Shown: piece by piece, positions 47,383-57,300 of the stretch
Layout: each line of letters begins with the position of its first letter
Position numbering within the stretch: the first letter of the stretch is position 1
Assembly (NCBI GenBank): GCA_033855775.1
Contig: JAWVFT010000088.1
Coordinates: 16,635 to 80,634, forward strand
From: DASVTR01 sp033855775
GTDB lineage: Bacteria; Acidobacteriota; Blastocatellia; Pyrinomonadales; Pyrinomonadaceae
Reading direction: 5' to 3'
DNA length: 64,000 nt
Notes under the pieces: model-generated
The model's input: the letters and a program-made list of their open reading frames with translations, nothing else
Told to the model about the DNA's origin: nothing
The model's database searches: none
Position numbers and translations under genes: made by a program

Positions 47383-47412
47383 TTGACTCTGTTCAGATGC
47401 GCGGCCTACAAT
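47383..47412 (+). promoter_or_regulatory. Sigma70-type promoter of the GWxTD gene
   Basis: TTGACT at 47383, 18-base spacer, TACAAT at 47407. The expected transcript start near 47419 leaves a 5' leader of about 270 bases. Confidence 0.7.
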
Positions 47413-47692
47413 TCCTTGTCGCAAAATCGGTCACGCCCCCGGCCCGGCGTTGTGCTGGCAGCTAAAAAGTTTGACGAAGCATTGCAGCCGCGCTCATTTG
47501 ATTGACCGCCGGAGCCACGGTTGTTTGGTTGGAGTTGTTGCCACCGTCAGGTCTGGCTTTTATCAAAGCATAGAATTTGCGCCACGAATGCCAACCTTTT
47601 CTGCCGCGCGGGGTCAATAGTCAAGTAGCGTTTGTCGTAAGGCCGCCCTGAAGCACGGTTCCCTTTTATTTAACAGGAGCACTCTGAAAGTT

Positions 47693-49300
47693 ATGTTTAC
47701 CCGAAATGTCGCGCGTCGTTTGACGCTCTGCCTCTTCCTGTTGGCGTTGGCCGTCTCTTCGGCTTTCGCGCAGGAGGTGCCGGACAAGCAACGCAAGGTC
47801 AAGAAAGAACCCCACAAAGCCTACCGCGAGTGGATCAAGAAAGACGTTGCCTACATCATCACGGATGAAGAGCGCAAGGCTTTTGAAAAGCTGGAAACCG
47901 ACGAGGAGCGCGAGCAGTTCATAGAGATGTTCTGGCGCAGGCGCGACCCTGACCCGGACACGGATGAAAACGAGTACAAGGAAGAGTATTACGAGCGCAT
48001 CGCTTACGCCAACGAGCACTACTCGTCCGGCATCCCCGGCTGGAAGACCGACCGCGGCCGCGTCTATATCATGTACGGCAAGCCCGACGAGTTGGAGACG
48101 CATCCTTCGGGCGGCAACTACGAGCGTCCTTCCTATCAAGGCGGCGGCTCGACGGCGACCTACCCTTTTGAAATCTGGTTCTATCGTTATCTTCCCGGCA
48201 TCGGCTCCGGCATCGAAATCGAGTTCGTTGACCCGACCGGAACGGGCGAGTATCGCATCGCCCGCTCGCCCGACGAGAAAGACGCCCTGCTCAACATTCC
48301 CGGCGCGGGCCTGACTTTGGCCGAATCTTTGGGACTGTCCGACAAGGCAGACCGCGTGCTCGGGCGCAGCAACCCCAACAGCTTCCAGCGCGCGCAGGAC
48401 GGCCCCTTCGAGCGCCTGCAATTGCTCGTTGACCTTCAGCGCGCGCCGCAGGTCAAGTTCACAGACTTGCAATCGGCCCTCGGAAAAACCGGCGGCGGCG
48501 CCGTCGAGAACAACACGCTCGACTTTGATTTGCGCGTCGATTTCTTCCGCCAGTCGGACGAGCGCGTGATGACCGCCGTCACGATTCAGACCGAGAACAA
48601 AGACCTTTCATTTAAGAACATCGGCGGCATCGAGACGGCGCAGATGAACATCTTCGGTCGCATCACAGCCGTCTCCGGCAAGCGCGCCGGAACCTTTGAA
48701 GACCCCGTTATCACGACGGCGACCGTCACCGAGTTGGCCGACGCGAAGGAGCGCAAGTCGGCTTATCAAAAGGCCGTCGCCCTGCCGCCCGGCAACTACA
48801 AGGTTGACGTGATTGTGCGCGATGTCAACACAGGCTCGACCGGCATCATCAGCAAGGGCTTTGCGGTTCCGAAGTACGAAGCGAACAAGCTGGCGACTTC
48901 GACGCTCGTGCTGGCGGCGGTCTTGCGCAACCTGACAGACCAGGCGGCGGTCGGCATGTTCGTCATCGGCGACAAGAAAGTCATCCCGAACGTGTCCGGC
49001 ACGTATCGTCGCGGCGAAGCGGTCGGCGTCTACATGCAGATTTACAACGCGGGCATTGACCAGACGACGCTGCGCCCCTCGGTTGATGTCGAATACGTGC
49101 TGTCGAAGGACGGCAAGGAAGTCGGCAAGCAGGCGGAGGATTGGAGCGGGATGTCGGACGCGGGCCAACGCCTGACTTTGGCCAGACTGATTCCCACCAA
49201 CAATCTTGGGACGGGCGACTACTCGGTCGAAGTTCGCGTCCGCGACCGCGTTTCCGGCCAGACGCTCACGCAGTCGTCCAAGTTCACCATCACGCAGTAA
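47693..49300 (+). CDS. Secreted GWxTD-domain protein
   Basis: 535 residues. Signal peptide (LTLCLFLLALAVSSAFAQ). The GWxTD domain covers about 40-190: YREWIKKDVAYIITDEERKAFEKLETDEEREQFIEMFWRRRDPDPDT, then the signature IPGWKTDRGRVYIMYGKPDELE and EIWFYRYLPGIG. The C-terminal 250 residues are beta-rich (DLRVDFFRQSDERVMTAVTIQTENKDL and following). The domain is common in Acidobacteriota and some Bacteroidota, with unknown function, probably envelope-associated. A strong hairpin follows the stop codon. Confidence 0.92.
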   Translation: MFTRNVARRLTLCLFLLALAVSSAFAQEVPDKQRKVKKEPHKAYREWIKKDVAYIITDEERKAFEKLETDEEREQFIEMFWRRRDPDPDTDENEYKEEYYERIAYANEHYSSGIPGWKTDRGRVYIMYGKPDELETHPSGGNYERPSYQGGGSTATYPFEIWFYRYLPGIGSGIEIEFVDPTGTGEYRIARSPDEKDALLNIPGAGLTLAESLGLSDKADRVLGRSNPNSFQRAQDGPFERLQLLVDLQRAPQVKFTDLQSALGKTGGGAVENNTLDFDLRVDFFRQSDERVMTAVTIQTENKDLSFKNIGGIETAQMNIFGRITAVSGKRAGTFEDPVITTATVTELADAKERKSAYQKAVALPPGNYKVDVIVRDVNTGSTGIISKGFAVPKYEANKLATSTLVLAAVLRNLTDQAAVGMFVIGDKKVIPNVSGTYRRGEAVGVYMQIYNAGIDQTTLRPSVDVEYVLSKDGKEVGKQAEDWSGMSDAGQRLTLARLIPTNNLGTGDYSVEVRVRDRVSGQTLTQSSKFTITQ

Positions 49301-49319
49301 CGCCCGCCGCGCTTAAGCT

Positions 49320-49365
49320 GAAACGCGGGATGATGAAGAGTCACGTCTTCATCATCCCGCGTTTC
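49320..49365. terminator. Intrinsic hairpin terminator between GWxTD and endonuclease V genes
   Basis: Perfect 19-bp stem (GAAACGCGGGATGATGAAG / CTTCATCATCCCGCGTTTC) with an 8-base loop, followed by TCATTT. It lies between convergent genes and can serve both. Just beyond, 49375-49425 is a degenerate CAGTTGACTT/AGCTTAT repeat. Confidence 0.85.
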
Positions 49366-49423
49366 TCATTTCAGTTGACTTGATAGCTTAATAGCTTATC
49401 AGTTGACTTAACAGTTTATCGCT

Positions 49424-50113
49424 TTAGCTGGCTTCCCTTTCGCCGCGACGAAGGGCGTTGACGAGATTGTGCGCGCGGCGCGTCGGCTCAGGCTGGCGAT
49501 AGCCGCCGTCCGAGGCCAGCGTTAATTGAATCGCTCCTTCAAGGTCAATCAAGTGTCCCGGCGAGACGTAAACCGGCTGCACGTTGGTCTTCGTCCGCAG
49601 GGCCGCGCCGACCACTTCGCCCTTGTCAATCATCTCCGACCAGGAGCCGCGCTCGCGCCCCGGCTCCGCAAACTTTCCGACGAGCACGGACTTCGCGCAG
49701 CCTATCGTCGGGCGATTAATCAGCAGCCCGACGTGGCACGCGATGCCGACGCGGCGCGGGTGCGCCAATCCTTGCCCGTCAAACATCACTGCGTCCGGCT
49801 CCGTCTTCAGCTTCGACCAGGCTTCGAGCACGGACGGCGACTCGCGGAACGAGAGCAGCCCCGGCACATACGGAAAGCGCGTCTCGCTGACCACGCCGAC
49901 CTCTTCCAATACTTCGAGGTGGGGCAGCCGCAACACAACGATGCCCGCATACATCACGGGCGAGAATTTATTGAACGAAATATCCGCTCCCGCAATCGTC
50001 TCAATCGGCCTCGCAAGCGGCTCGATGCGCACGCGCTCGCGCAGAGACTTCTGCAACTCCACAGCCTCGCGCGGCGTCACCGCCCACTCATGCAACTGTT
50101 CGTGCTCTGCCAT
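49424..50113 (-). CDS. nfi: Endonuclease V (deoxyinosine 3' endonuclease)
   Basis: 229 residues. Catalytic carboxylates are in place: Asp in IAGADISF, Glu in LLSFRESPSVLEAW, Asp in VMFDGQGLAHPRRVGIACHVGL. The substrate-clamping region PYVPGLLSFRE and the C-terminal GYRQPEPTRRAHNLVNALR are typical. It nicks DNA (or RNA) one base 3' of inosine for repair of deaminated adenine. Its upstream leader contains a 9-bp degenerate repeat. Confidence 0.95.
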   Translation of the reverse strand: MAEHEQLHEWAVTPREAVELQKSLRERVRIEPLARPIETIAGADISFNKFSPVMYAGIVVLRLPHLEVLEEVGVVSETRFPYVPGLLSFRESPSVLEAWSKLKTEPDAVMFDGQGLAHPRRVGIACHVGLLINRPTIGCAKSVLVGKFAEPGRERGSWSEMIDKGEVVGAALRTKTNVQPVYVSPGHLIDLEGAIQLTLASDGGYRQPEPTRRAHNLVNALRRGEREAS

Positions 50114-50120
50114 CGGAATT

Positions 50121-50192
50121 AGTCCAGCGAGTCTATCGAGTCCGGCGAGTCCAGCGAGTTCAGCTAGTCCGTAAAGTTAAACGAGTCCGCAG
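50121..50192. repeat. Eight degenerate 9-bp tandem units ahead of nfi
   Basis: Units AGTCCAGCG, AGTCTATCG, AGTCCGGCG, AGTCCAGCG, AGTTCAGCT, AGTCCGTAA, AGTTAAACG and AGTCCGCAG follow one another in the 5' leader of nfi. No ribosome site stands out between them and the nfi ATG. Confidence 0.75.
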
Positions 50193-50242
50193 TCCAAACA
50201 ATGTATTGACTCTCTTGACTCTCTGGCCTCACGACTCATTCA

Positions 50243-51991
50243 TCAGTGTCCGACCTCGATGCGGTCGCCGGGTTGTATGCGTGGGTCTGCAATTTTGCCG
50301 GCCTTGATGTCTTTGAGGACATACTTGGTGGTCGTCAAGCGTCCGCTGGTTTCTTCGCGCGAGATTTCCACTGTGTCCTGCGAGCGCGAGAGGCCGCCCG
50401 CGGCGAGGATGGCTTGAATCAGGGTCAGCCCCGGCTGGTGCGCTTTCTGTCCCGGCGAATTGATGCGGCCACCGATGAAGTAGTACTGCAACTGGCGCGC
50501 GGAGATGGTGATGAAGTCGTCAGACTTGACCAGCACGTTGAGGGCCAAAGGGTTGGTCAGGTCGTCAATCTGGATTGGCTCGGCGCCGCCGCGGACGATG
50601 ACGGCGCGGCTGGCGTCTGGGCGCAGTTGGGCTTCGGCGATGATGACGTAGAGCGGCGTGGCCTCGCGGCGCAGGATTCTCTTGCCCGGATAATTGACAA
50701 GGCCGCTGACGATTGCCGTGTGGCTCGTGTAGTCGCGGACGCTGACGACGACCGGCGAATCAACGTTGATGCTGCGTCGCTTCAACTCCGCCGCCAGCCG
50801 CGCGCCGATTTCATCCGTCGTCAGCCCCGTCACAGCGAAAGAGCCGCCGACCAGCGGATACTCTATCAAGCCGCCGTTCATCACAGTGAAGAGCGTCGAG
50901 CGGCTGGTCGAAGAATTGAGCAGGCGAATGTCCAGCACGTCGCCGACGCCGATGCGATAAACGCTCGTCAGCGGCAACTCGCTGCTGCTGACAACGGCGG
51001 CTTCAGTCGTCGCCGTCGTCGTTTCATCTTTAACTGTCGGGCTGGCCGGATTCGCGCTCGCCGGAGCAGGGCTTGCGCTGGCCAGACTCAGGTTCGTGTT
51101 TGCCGGACTCGCGCCTGAGCTGTTTGAGTCTGTGACGTTGTGCGCCGCCGCGCTGTTGGCGTTCGCGCTGCCGGTCGCTTCGCTTGATGGAGTTTGCTTA
51201 ACAACGCCCGCGGGCGCGGCGGTTGTCGGCGTCGCAGTCTCAGTGGTTGACGCGGCCTCTTGAATCTTGACGGGAGCGGCGGCGGCGTCAGCGTCGCTCA
51301 CGCTTGCTTTGGCTGTCTCCTGATTCGTCGTCGCGCTGTTGCTCGCTGCGCCGTTGGTCAGGCCGCGATTGTTCAGCGCGGCGTTGGCGGCGGCGGCTGT
51401 CTCTACGTCGTCGTCGAGCAGCTTTTGGAAGTTAGCCGCCGTCTCCGGGCTGAGCGTCTGAAGAATTTTGTATTGCTCCTGCGCCGCGTCCTTGTCGTCG
51501 AGGATGTGATACATCCAGCCCAACTGGTAATGTGCTTCGGCCCAGTCAGGCTTGAGGCGCACGACGCGCTTGTAGGCTTCGCGCGCTTCCCTGTAGAGGC
51601 CGAGGCTGTAGTACGACTGTCCGAGCGTGAAGAAGGTCTTCGGGTCGGTCGAGCCGAGACGAATGGATTGCTTGAGGGCTTCGACCGCTTCCCTGAAACG
51701 CTTCGATTCGTAGTGGCCCAAGCCTATGTCGTAATAGGCGGCGGCGTCTTTCGGATTAACGACGCTGGCCGTCGTCTCAGTCTGCGCGGCGGCGGCAGGA
51801 GCCAACTGCTTGCCGGACGTTTTTGGAGCCGGAGCTTTAGCGGGCTTCGACTTCGCGCCGCGCTTCTTCGGGGTCTTGGGCTGCGCCGCTTCGACGACTT
51901 CCTTGCCGTTCTGCGGCGCCGTAGCCTCTTGCGCGCCCGACACGAAAACACCGGCCAGCAGCATCAGACCGGCGGATAAAACTTTCTTCAT
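50243..51991 (-). CDS. Polysaccharide-export (Wza-type) protein with N-terminal TPRs
   Basis: 582 residues from ATG 51991. Signal peptide (VLSAGLMLLAGVFVSGAQ); Lys/Pro/Ala linker; three TPRs (AAYYDIGLGHYESKRFREAVEALKQSIRLGS, PKTFFTLGQSYYSLGLYREAREAYKRVVRLKPD, AEAHYQLGWMYHILDDKDAAQEQYKIL); a long Ala/Ser/Thr/Asn low-complexity stretch; then the polysaccharide biosynthesis/export domain (YRIGVGDVLDIRLLNSS..LIEYPLVGGSFAVTGLTTDEIGARLAAELKRR) and SLBB-like modules (VSGLVNYPGKRIL; YFIGGRINSPGQKAHQPGLTLIQAILAAGG). Wza-like proteins form outer-membrane channels for exopolysaccharide; no glycan genes are adjacent. Confidence 0.9.
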   Translation of the reverse strand: MKKVLSAGLMLLAGVFVSGAQEATAPQNGKEVVEAAQPKTPKKRGAKSKPAKAPAPKTSGKQLAPAAAAQTETTASVVNPKDAAAYYDIGLGHYESKRFREAVEALKQSIRLGSTDPKTFFTLGQSYYSLGLYREAREAYKRVVRLKPDWAEAHYQLGWMYHILDDKDAAQEQYKILQTLSPETAANFQKLLDDDVETAAAANAALNNRGLTNGAASNSATTNQETAKASVSDADAAAAPVKIQEAASTTETATPTTAAPAGVVKQTPSSEATGSANANSAAAHNVTDSNSSGASPANTNLSLASASPAPASANPASPTVKDETTTATTEAAVVSSSELPLTSVYRIGVGDVLDIRLLNSSTSRSTLFTVMNGGLIEYPLVGGSFAVTGLTTDEIGARLAAELKRRSINVDSPVVVSVRDYTSHTAIVSGLVNYPGKRILRREATPLYVIIAEAQLRPDASRAVIVRGGAEPIQIDDLTNPLALNVLVKSDDFITISARQLQYYFIGGRINSPGQKAHQPGLTLIQAILAAGGLSRSQDTVEISREETSGRLTTTKYVLKDIKAGKIADPRIQPGDRIEVGH

Positions 51992-52164
51992 ACAACACTC
52001 AACTTTCTCAGATTTCCGTGAAGCGGCACGCGCTTGGCGAGCGCAGGTGAGCGCCAAGCGAGCGGCACGAGTCAGGCTGCCTTTTGAGCACGCGGATTAT
52101 ACATCAAGGTATCCATCGAAGAGCAAGGATGAAGGCCGCCGCAGGCTGGCCGCGAGGGATGAAT

Positions 52165-52395
52165 TTAGTCTGACGTTTTCCCCTGCCGCTCTCGCCACCA
52201 GAGAAAGACGTAAATCAGGAGCGCGTAGAAAAGCATGAGAATCAAGCCGGCCAATCCTGACTGAAGTCCGGTCGGCGGATTATGGGAAAATACGTCGGGG
52301 AATATTCGCGCGACAACCGCCAGCAGCGATGACGCCGTAATTTGCATTACGAGCACGCCAAGGCTGGCGAACATTGCTTGTTGGATTCGTTTCAT
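52165..52395 (-). CDS. Small two-helix membrane protein
   Basis: 76 residues from ATG 52395 (a TTG at 52419 would add eight). Two hydrophobic helices: SLGVLVMQITASSLLAVVARIF and LQSGLAGLILMLFYALLIYVFLWW, joined by PDVFSHNPPTG and ending in RERQGKTSD. AAGAAGG abuts the ATG. No family recognised; it follows nadB on the same strand by 64 bases. Confidence 0.6.
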   Translation of the reverse strand: MKRIQQAMFASLGVLVMQITASSLLAVVARIFPDVFSHNPPTGLQSGLAGLILMLFYALLIYVFLWWRERQGKTSD

Positions 52396-52459
52396 CCTTC
52401 TTGATTGATAATGCGCCAAAGAGAAAAGAGACGAAGGCTCTGCTTGAAGAGCAACGCCT

Positions 52460-54091
52460 TCATCCTTTCGCTGCGATTGTGTCCAAGCCCTGTTCGGAAC
52501 TCGCGGGCGAGAAGTCTATCAACTTGCTCGAAGAGATTTCCGCGCCGTCGCGCGAGATGGAATGGACGCGCCAGCGTTCGTCGTCGCGCGCAGGATAGTC
52601 CGTGCGATGATGCGCGCCGCGCGATTCTTCGCGCCAGAGAGCCGCGCGGGCAATGAGCGTGGCGACGTTGAGAAAATTTCTGGACGCACGCGAGAGCGGG
52701 GCGCGCGCAATCTGCTCAAACTCCGCGAGCGCGCGGCCCACGGATTCGCGGCTGCGCAGGATGCCGACGCGCTCCCACATCAAACGCCGGACGCGCTTGC
52801 GCACGCTGAGAGCCACTTCGCCCGCCACCGGAACGTTCGACGCTTCTTCGCCGCCGCCCGCGGTGGAAGCAGCGAAGCCTTCAAACTTCACGCCCGCGCT
52901 CTCTCCGTCAACGGCTGCGGCGCGGCCCGCTCTCGCCCCGAAGACGAGTCCTTCGAGCAGCGAGTTTGACGCCAGCCGATTCGCGCCGTGGACGCCCGTG
53001 CAGGAAACTTCGCCCGCCGCGTAAAGTCCGGGCAGCGTCGCGCGCCCGTTGAGGTCTGTCCGCACGCCGCCCATGCAGTAATGCGAGGCGGGCGAGACGG
53101 GCAGCAAATCCTTCGTGATGTCCAAGCCATAGCGCAGACACGTCTCGTCAATCTTCGGGAAGCGATTCCGCAGGTAACGCGCGTCGAGCGCAGTCATGTC
53201 CAGATAGACGGTGCGCGTCCCCGTTCGCTGCATCTCCGCGACGACCGAACGGCTGACGACATCACGCGGAGCCAACTCTGCGCGCTCATGATAACGAGGC
53301 ATAAAGCGTTTGCCGTCCGCGTTGCGTAGCACGCCGCCCTCGCCGCGCATCGCTTCGGAGAGCAGAAAGCGCGGCGCGTCCGGCAAGTTCAAAGCGGTCG
53401 GATGAAACTGCACAAACTCCATGTCCGAGAGTTCCGCGCCCGCAGCGTAAGCCATCGCCATGCCGTCGCCGGTCGCCACGCTCGGATTCGTCGTGTGCAG
53501 GAAGACTTGCCCCGCGCCGCCCGAAGCGAGGACGACGGCGCGCGCTCGAAGGCTTCGCGGGGCGCGCACCAAAGGGTCTAAGTAACGCACGCCACAAACG
53601 CGCCCGTCTTCGACCAGCAAGCTCTCCGTCGCCGCGTGCGCCATGAAGATGATGCCGCGCTCGGCGCGCGCTCTGGCAATCAACGCGCGGACAATCTCCT
53701 TGCCCGTCGAATCGCCGTGCGCATGCAGGATGCGACGGCGCGAGTGCGCGGCTTCCTGCGTGAAGACGAGCCGCCCGCCTTCGCGGTCAAACTCCGTCCC
53801 CCAGGCCATCAACTCTTGAATCAAGCCGGGGCCGTCTTCGACCATCACGCGCACCGCGCGCTCGTCGCACAATCCGGCCCCTGCGTTCAAGGTGTCTTCC
53901 TCGTGCAGAGCCACCTCGTCGTCTTCCGAGAGAGCGACGGCGATGCCGCCCTGCGCATACTCTGTGTTGGATTCGTCCGTGCGGTCTTTGGTGAGAACGG
54001 TGACGCGCGCCCCGCGCCCCGCCAGTTCGATGGCGGCCCGCAAGCCCGCGATGCCGCTGCCGATGACGATGAAATCAGTTTCGAGAGCCAT
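52460..54091 (-). CDS. nadB: L-aspartate oxidase
   Basis: 543 residues; oxidises L-aspartate to iminoaspartate with FAD in de novo NAD synthesis. FAD-binding start DFIVIGSGIAGLRAAIELAGRGARVTVLTK, substrate region EYAQGGIAVAL, ASGGAGQVFLHTTNPSVATGDGMAMAYAAGAELSDMEFVQFHPTAL, and MGGVRTDLNGRATLPGLYAAGEVSCTGVHGANRLASNSLLEGLVFG. The C-terminal helical domain is present and of normal size. Start ATG 54091 follows AAAGGAC. Partners nadA and nadC are not in the window. Confidence 0.96.
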   Translation of the reverse strand: MALETDFIVIGSGIAGLRAAIELAGRGARVTVLTKDRTDESNTEYAQGGIAVALSEDDEVALHEEDTLNAGAGLCDERAVRVMVEDGPGLIQELMAWGTEFDREGGRLVFTQEAAHSRRRILHAHGDSTGKEIVRALIARARAERGIIFMAHAATESLLVEDGRVCGVRYLDPLVRAPRSLRARAVVLASGGAGQVFLHTTNPSVATGDGMAMAYAAGAELSDMEFVQFHPTALNLPDAPRFLLSEAMRGEGGVLRNADGKRFMPRYHERAELAPRDVVSRSVVAEMQRTGTRTVYLDMTALDARYLRNRFPKIDETCLRYGLDITKDLLPVSPASHYCMGGVRTDLNGRATLPGLYAAGEVSCTGVHGANRLASNSLLEGLVFGARAGRAAAVDGESAGVKFEGFAASTAGGGEEASNVPVAGEVALSVRKRVRRLMWERVGILRSRESVGRALAEFEQIARAPLSRASRNFLNVATLIARAALWREESRGAHHRTDYPARDDERWRVHSISRDGAEISSSKLIDFSPASSEQGLDTIAAKG

Positions 54092-54153
54092 TCAAGTCCT
54101 TTGCGCCGTTCCGGGCTTTTGATTCTAACAAGGCGGCAGCGGCGCAGGCAACG

Positions 54154-54183
54154 TTGCATGCTCGTCGAACGCCGCGCTAGAAT
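54154..54183 (+). promoter_or_regulatory. Possible promoter of the M16 peptidase gene
   Basis: TTGCAT at 54154, 18-base spacer, TAGAAT at 54178. The -10 is good, the -35 poor. Leader of about 140 bases to the ATG at 54329. Confidence 0.35.
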
Positions 54184-54328
54184 GCGATTCGTAATCTTTC
54201 GCTTCTACCCCCGAAAATTTTTTGCAGGAGAAAGCGCGCCTGCGCTCGTTCGCTCAGGGCTGCGCTGTTCGGCCACCCAATCGCCCGCGCTCTCTGTGCG
54301 CGCTCGCTCTCAATAAGGAGAATTTCGC

Positions 54329-57300
54329 ATGACAATCAAACGCCTGACAATTATCATGCTGGTTGTTTCCCTTTTCAGTTCAACGCTGGCCGTCGCGCAG
54401 CAAAGCAGCGCGACGAAGACCAGCCTCAAAGGCCCGGATAAGACTGCCGTGTTGCCACCTATCGACTACACCGAATTTAAATTGAAGAACGGCCTGCGCG
54501 TCATCTTTCATGAAGACCACTCGACGCCCATCGTCGCCGTCAACGTCTGGTATCACGTCGGCTCGAAGAACGAAGTGCCGGGTCGCACAGGCTTCGCGCA
54601 CCTCTTCGAGCACATGATGTTTCAGGGCTCGCTGCATCACGACAACGATTACTTCGTGCCTTTGCAGGAAGCTGGCGGAACCTTGAACGGCTCGACCAAC
54701 TCCGACCGCACCAACTACTGGGAAGTCGTGCCGAGCAACTTTCTCGAACTCGCTCTCTGGCTCGAATCAGACCGCATGGGCTATCTGCTCGACGCCATGA
54801 CGGAGAAGAAGCTCGCCAACCAGCGCGACGTAGTGAAGAACGAGAAGCGGCAGAGCTACGACAATCGCCCGTACGGTCTGGTCGGAGCGCGCATCGCCGA
54901 GGCGATGTATCCGCCTGAGCATCCGTATCACTGGCTGACCATCGGCTCGCTCGACGATTTGACCGCTGCCTCCAAAGAAGACGTATCCGATTTCTTCCGT
55001 CGCTACTACACGCCGAACAATGCGAGCCTCGTCGTCGCAGGCGACATCAATCCGAAGGACGCGCGCAAGCTGGTCGAGAAATATTTCGGCCTGCTCAAGC
55101 AAGGGCCGGAAGTCGTGCGGCCTAACCCGCCGCAGCCCGCGCTTGAGAAAGAGACGCGCGTGACGATGGACGACCGCGTTTCGCTGCCGCGCCTGTACAT
55201 GGTCTGGCATAGCTCGCCGCAGTGGAGCGCGGACGAAGCGACGCTCGACACGCTGGCCTTCGTGCTCGCGGGCGGCAAGGGTTCGCGGCTCTACAAATCG
55301 CTCGTCTACGAAAAACAGATTGCGCAGGATGTCTCGGCCTTCAACAACGCGCGCGAGATTGCCGGGCAGTTTCAAATCACAGCGACGGCCAAACCCGGCA
55401 AGACGCTCGAAGAGTTAGAGCAAGCCATCAATGAAGAGTTGGCGAAGGTTAAGACCGCGCCTCCGACCGCCGAAGAGATGGAGCGCGCCTATAACGCGCG
55501 CGAGTCTTCGTTCATCTATAGCATGCAAACCCTCGGCGGCTTCGGCGGCAAAAGCGACCAGTTGAACCAGTACGCTGTCTTCACGGGCAAGCCCAACAAC
55601 TTTCAGCAAGACCTCGTTCGTTACCAGCGCGTGACCGCCGGCGACGTGACCGCGATGGTCAACAAGTATCTGACGGACAAGCGGCTCATCATGACCGTCA
55701 CGCCGCGAGCGCGCGGCGCGCAAAAGAGCGGCGAGGCCGTCCCCGGCAGTCCCGCCGGAGCCATCGCCACGCCTTCGCAGCAGACCGCCGGAGCGACCGC
55801 GCCCGGCTCAAGCAACGCCGCTTCGCAAACCACGCGGCCCGTCACCGCGCCGACGACGACACAAACGGCTGGCGCGCAGCCGCAAACCAAGGCGGAAGCA
55901 GCCGCCACCGCTCCGGCAGGCGCAACGCCGCCCGCCACCACCGCGCAACGCAAAGGCGAACCGGAGCAAGCGGACAAGTCGAAGCTCGGCGGCCTCTACG
56001 CGCCGCCCGCGCCGAAGCCAGACCCTTCGTTCACGCTCCCGCAGTTGGAGCGGCGCAAACTCTCCAACGGCCTCGAAGTCTTAATCGTTCGTCACTCTGA
56101 ACTGCCTATCATCAACATGAGTCTGGTGTTGAAGACGGGCGGCGCGGCTGACCCGCAAACGAGCGCGGGGCTGGCGAGCCTGACCTCCGCTTTGATTGAC
56201 GAAGGAACGAAGACGCGCTCGGCTCTGGACATCTCGAACCAACTCTCGGCCATCGGCGCGAGCCTCGGCACCGGCGCGGACTGGGACTTTTCCAGCCTCA
56301 CCCTGCTGACGCTGACCAAGCATCTGGACCGCGCCCTGGACATCTACGCGGATGTCTTGCTCAACCCGACGTTTCCCGAAAACGAGTTGAAGCTGCAACG
56401 CAACACGCGGCTGGCTTCGCTGCTGCAACGGCGCGACAACGCCGACGCCACCGCCGCGCTCGCCTACGCCACGCTGCTCTACGGGCGCAATCATCCGTAC
56501 GGGCGCTCCATCATCGGCGACGAAACTTCCGTCGCGGCCATCAAGGCCGAAGACATACGCCGCTTCTACGAAACTTATTATCATCCGAACAACGCCGCGC
56601 TGATTGTCGTCGGCGACGTTAAGCCGGACACGCTGATGCCGCAGCTTGAACGCGCCCTCGGCAGTTGGAAGAGCGCGGATGTGCCTGCCGTTTCAATCAG
56701 CGAGCCGCCCGCGCGCACGAACGCAGCCATCTATCTTGTTGACAAACCCGGCGCGGCGCAGAGCGTTATCAACATCGGGCAGATTGGCCCGTCGCGCTCG
56801 ACGCCCGATTACTTTCCGTTGATTGTCATGAACACTCTGCTCGGCGGGCAGTTCACCTCGCGCGTCAACATGAATTTGCGCGAAGACAAGGGCTACACCT
56901 ACGCCGCGCGGACGAGCTTCGATTTTCGACGCGGGGCCGGGCCGTTCGCCGCCAGCGCGGGCGTGCAAACGGCTGTCACGAAGGAATCGGTCGCGGAGTT
57001 TATGAAGGAGTTGCGCGGCGTGCGCGGCGAGCGGCCAGTGACGCCCACCGAGCTTGAATTTTCGAAGCAGGCAATCATTCGCGGCTTTCCGCGCGGCTTC
57101 GAGACGCCCGACCAAATCGCCGGACGCCTCGCGGCAGTCGTCATCTACAACTTGCCCGACAGTTACTTTAACAACTACATCGCCAACGTTCGCGCCGTCA
57201 CGCTCGACGACGTGACGCGCGTCGCCAACAAATATCTTGACCCGTCGAAGATGGCGATTCTCGTCGTCGGCGACCGCAAGGTCATCGAGCCGACGCTGCG

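Larger units (their letters stand above)
47169..47692. other. Long intergenic region with inverted repeat, promoter and leader
   Basis: 524 bases. The left half is a low-complexity patchwork of GTGACGAG/GTGATGAG words bounded by the 31-bp inverted repeat listed separately. The right half starts with a good promoter at 47383 and runs as an unexplained leader of about 270 bases to the GWxTD start codon. No open frame of note. Confidence 0.6.
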
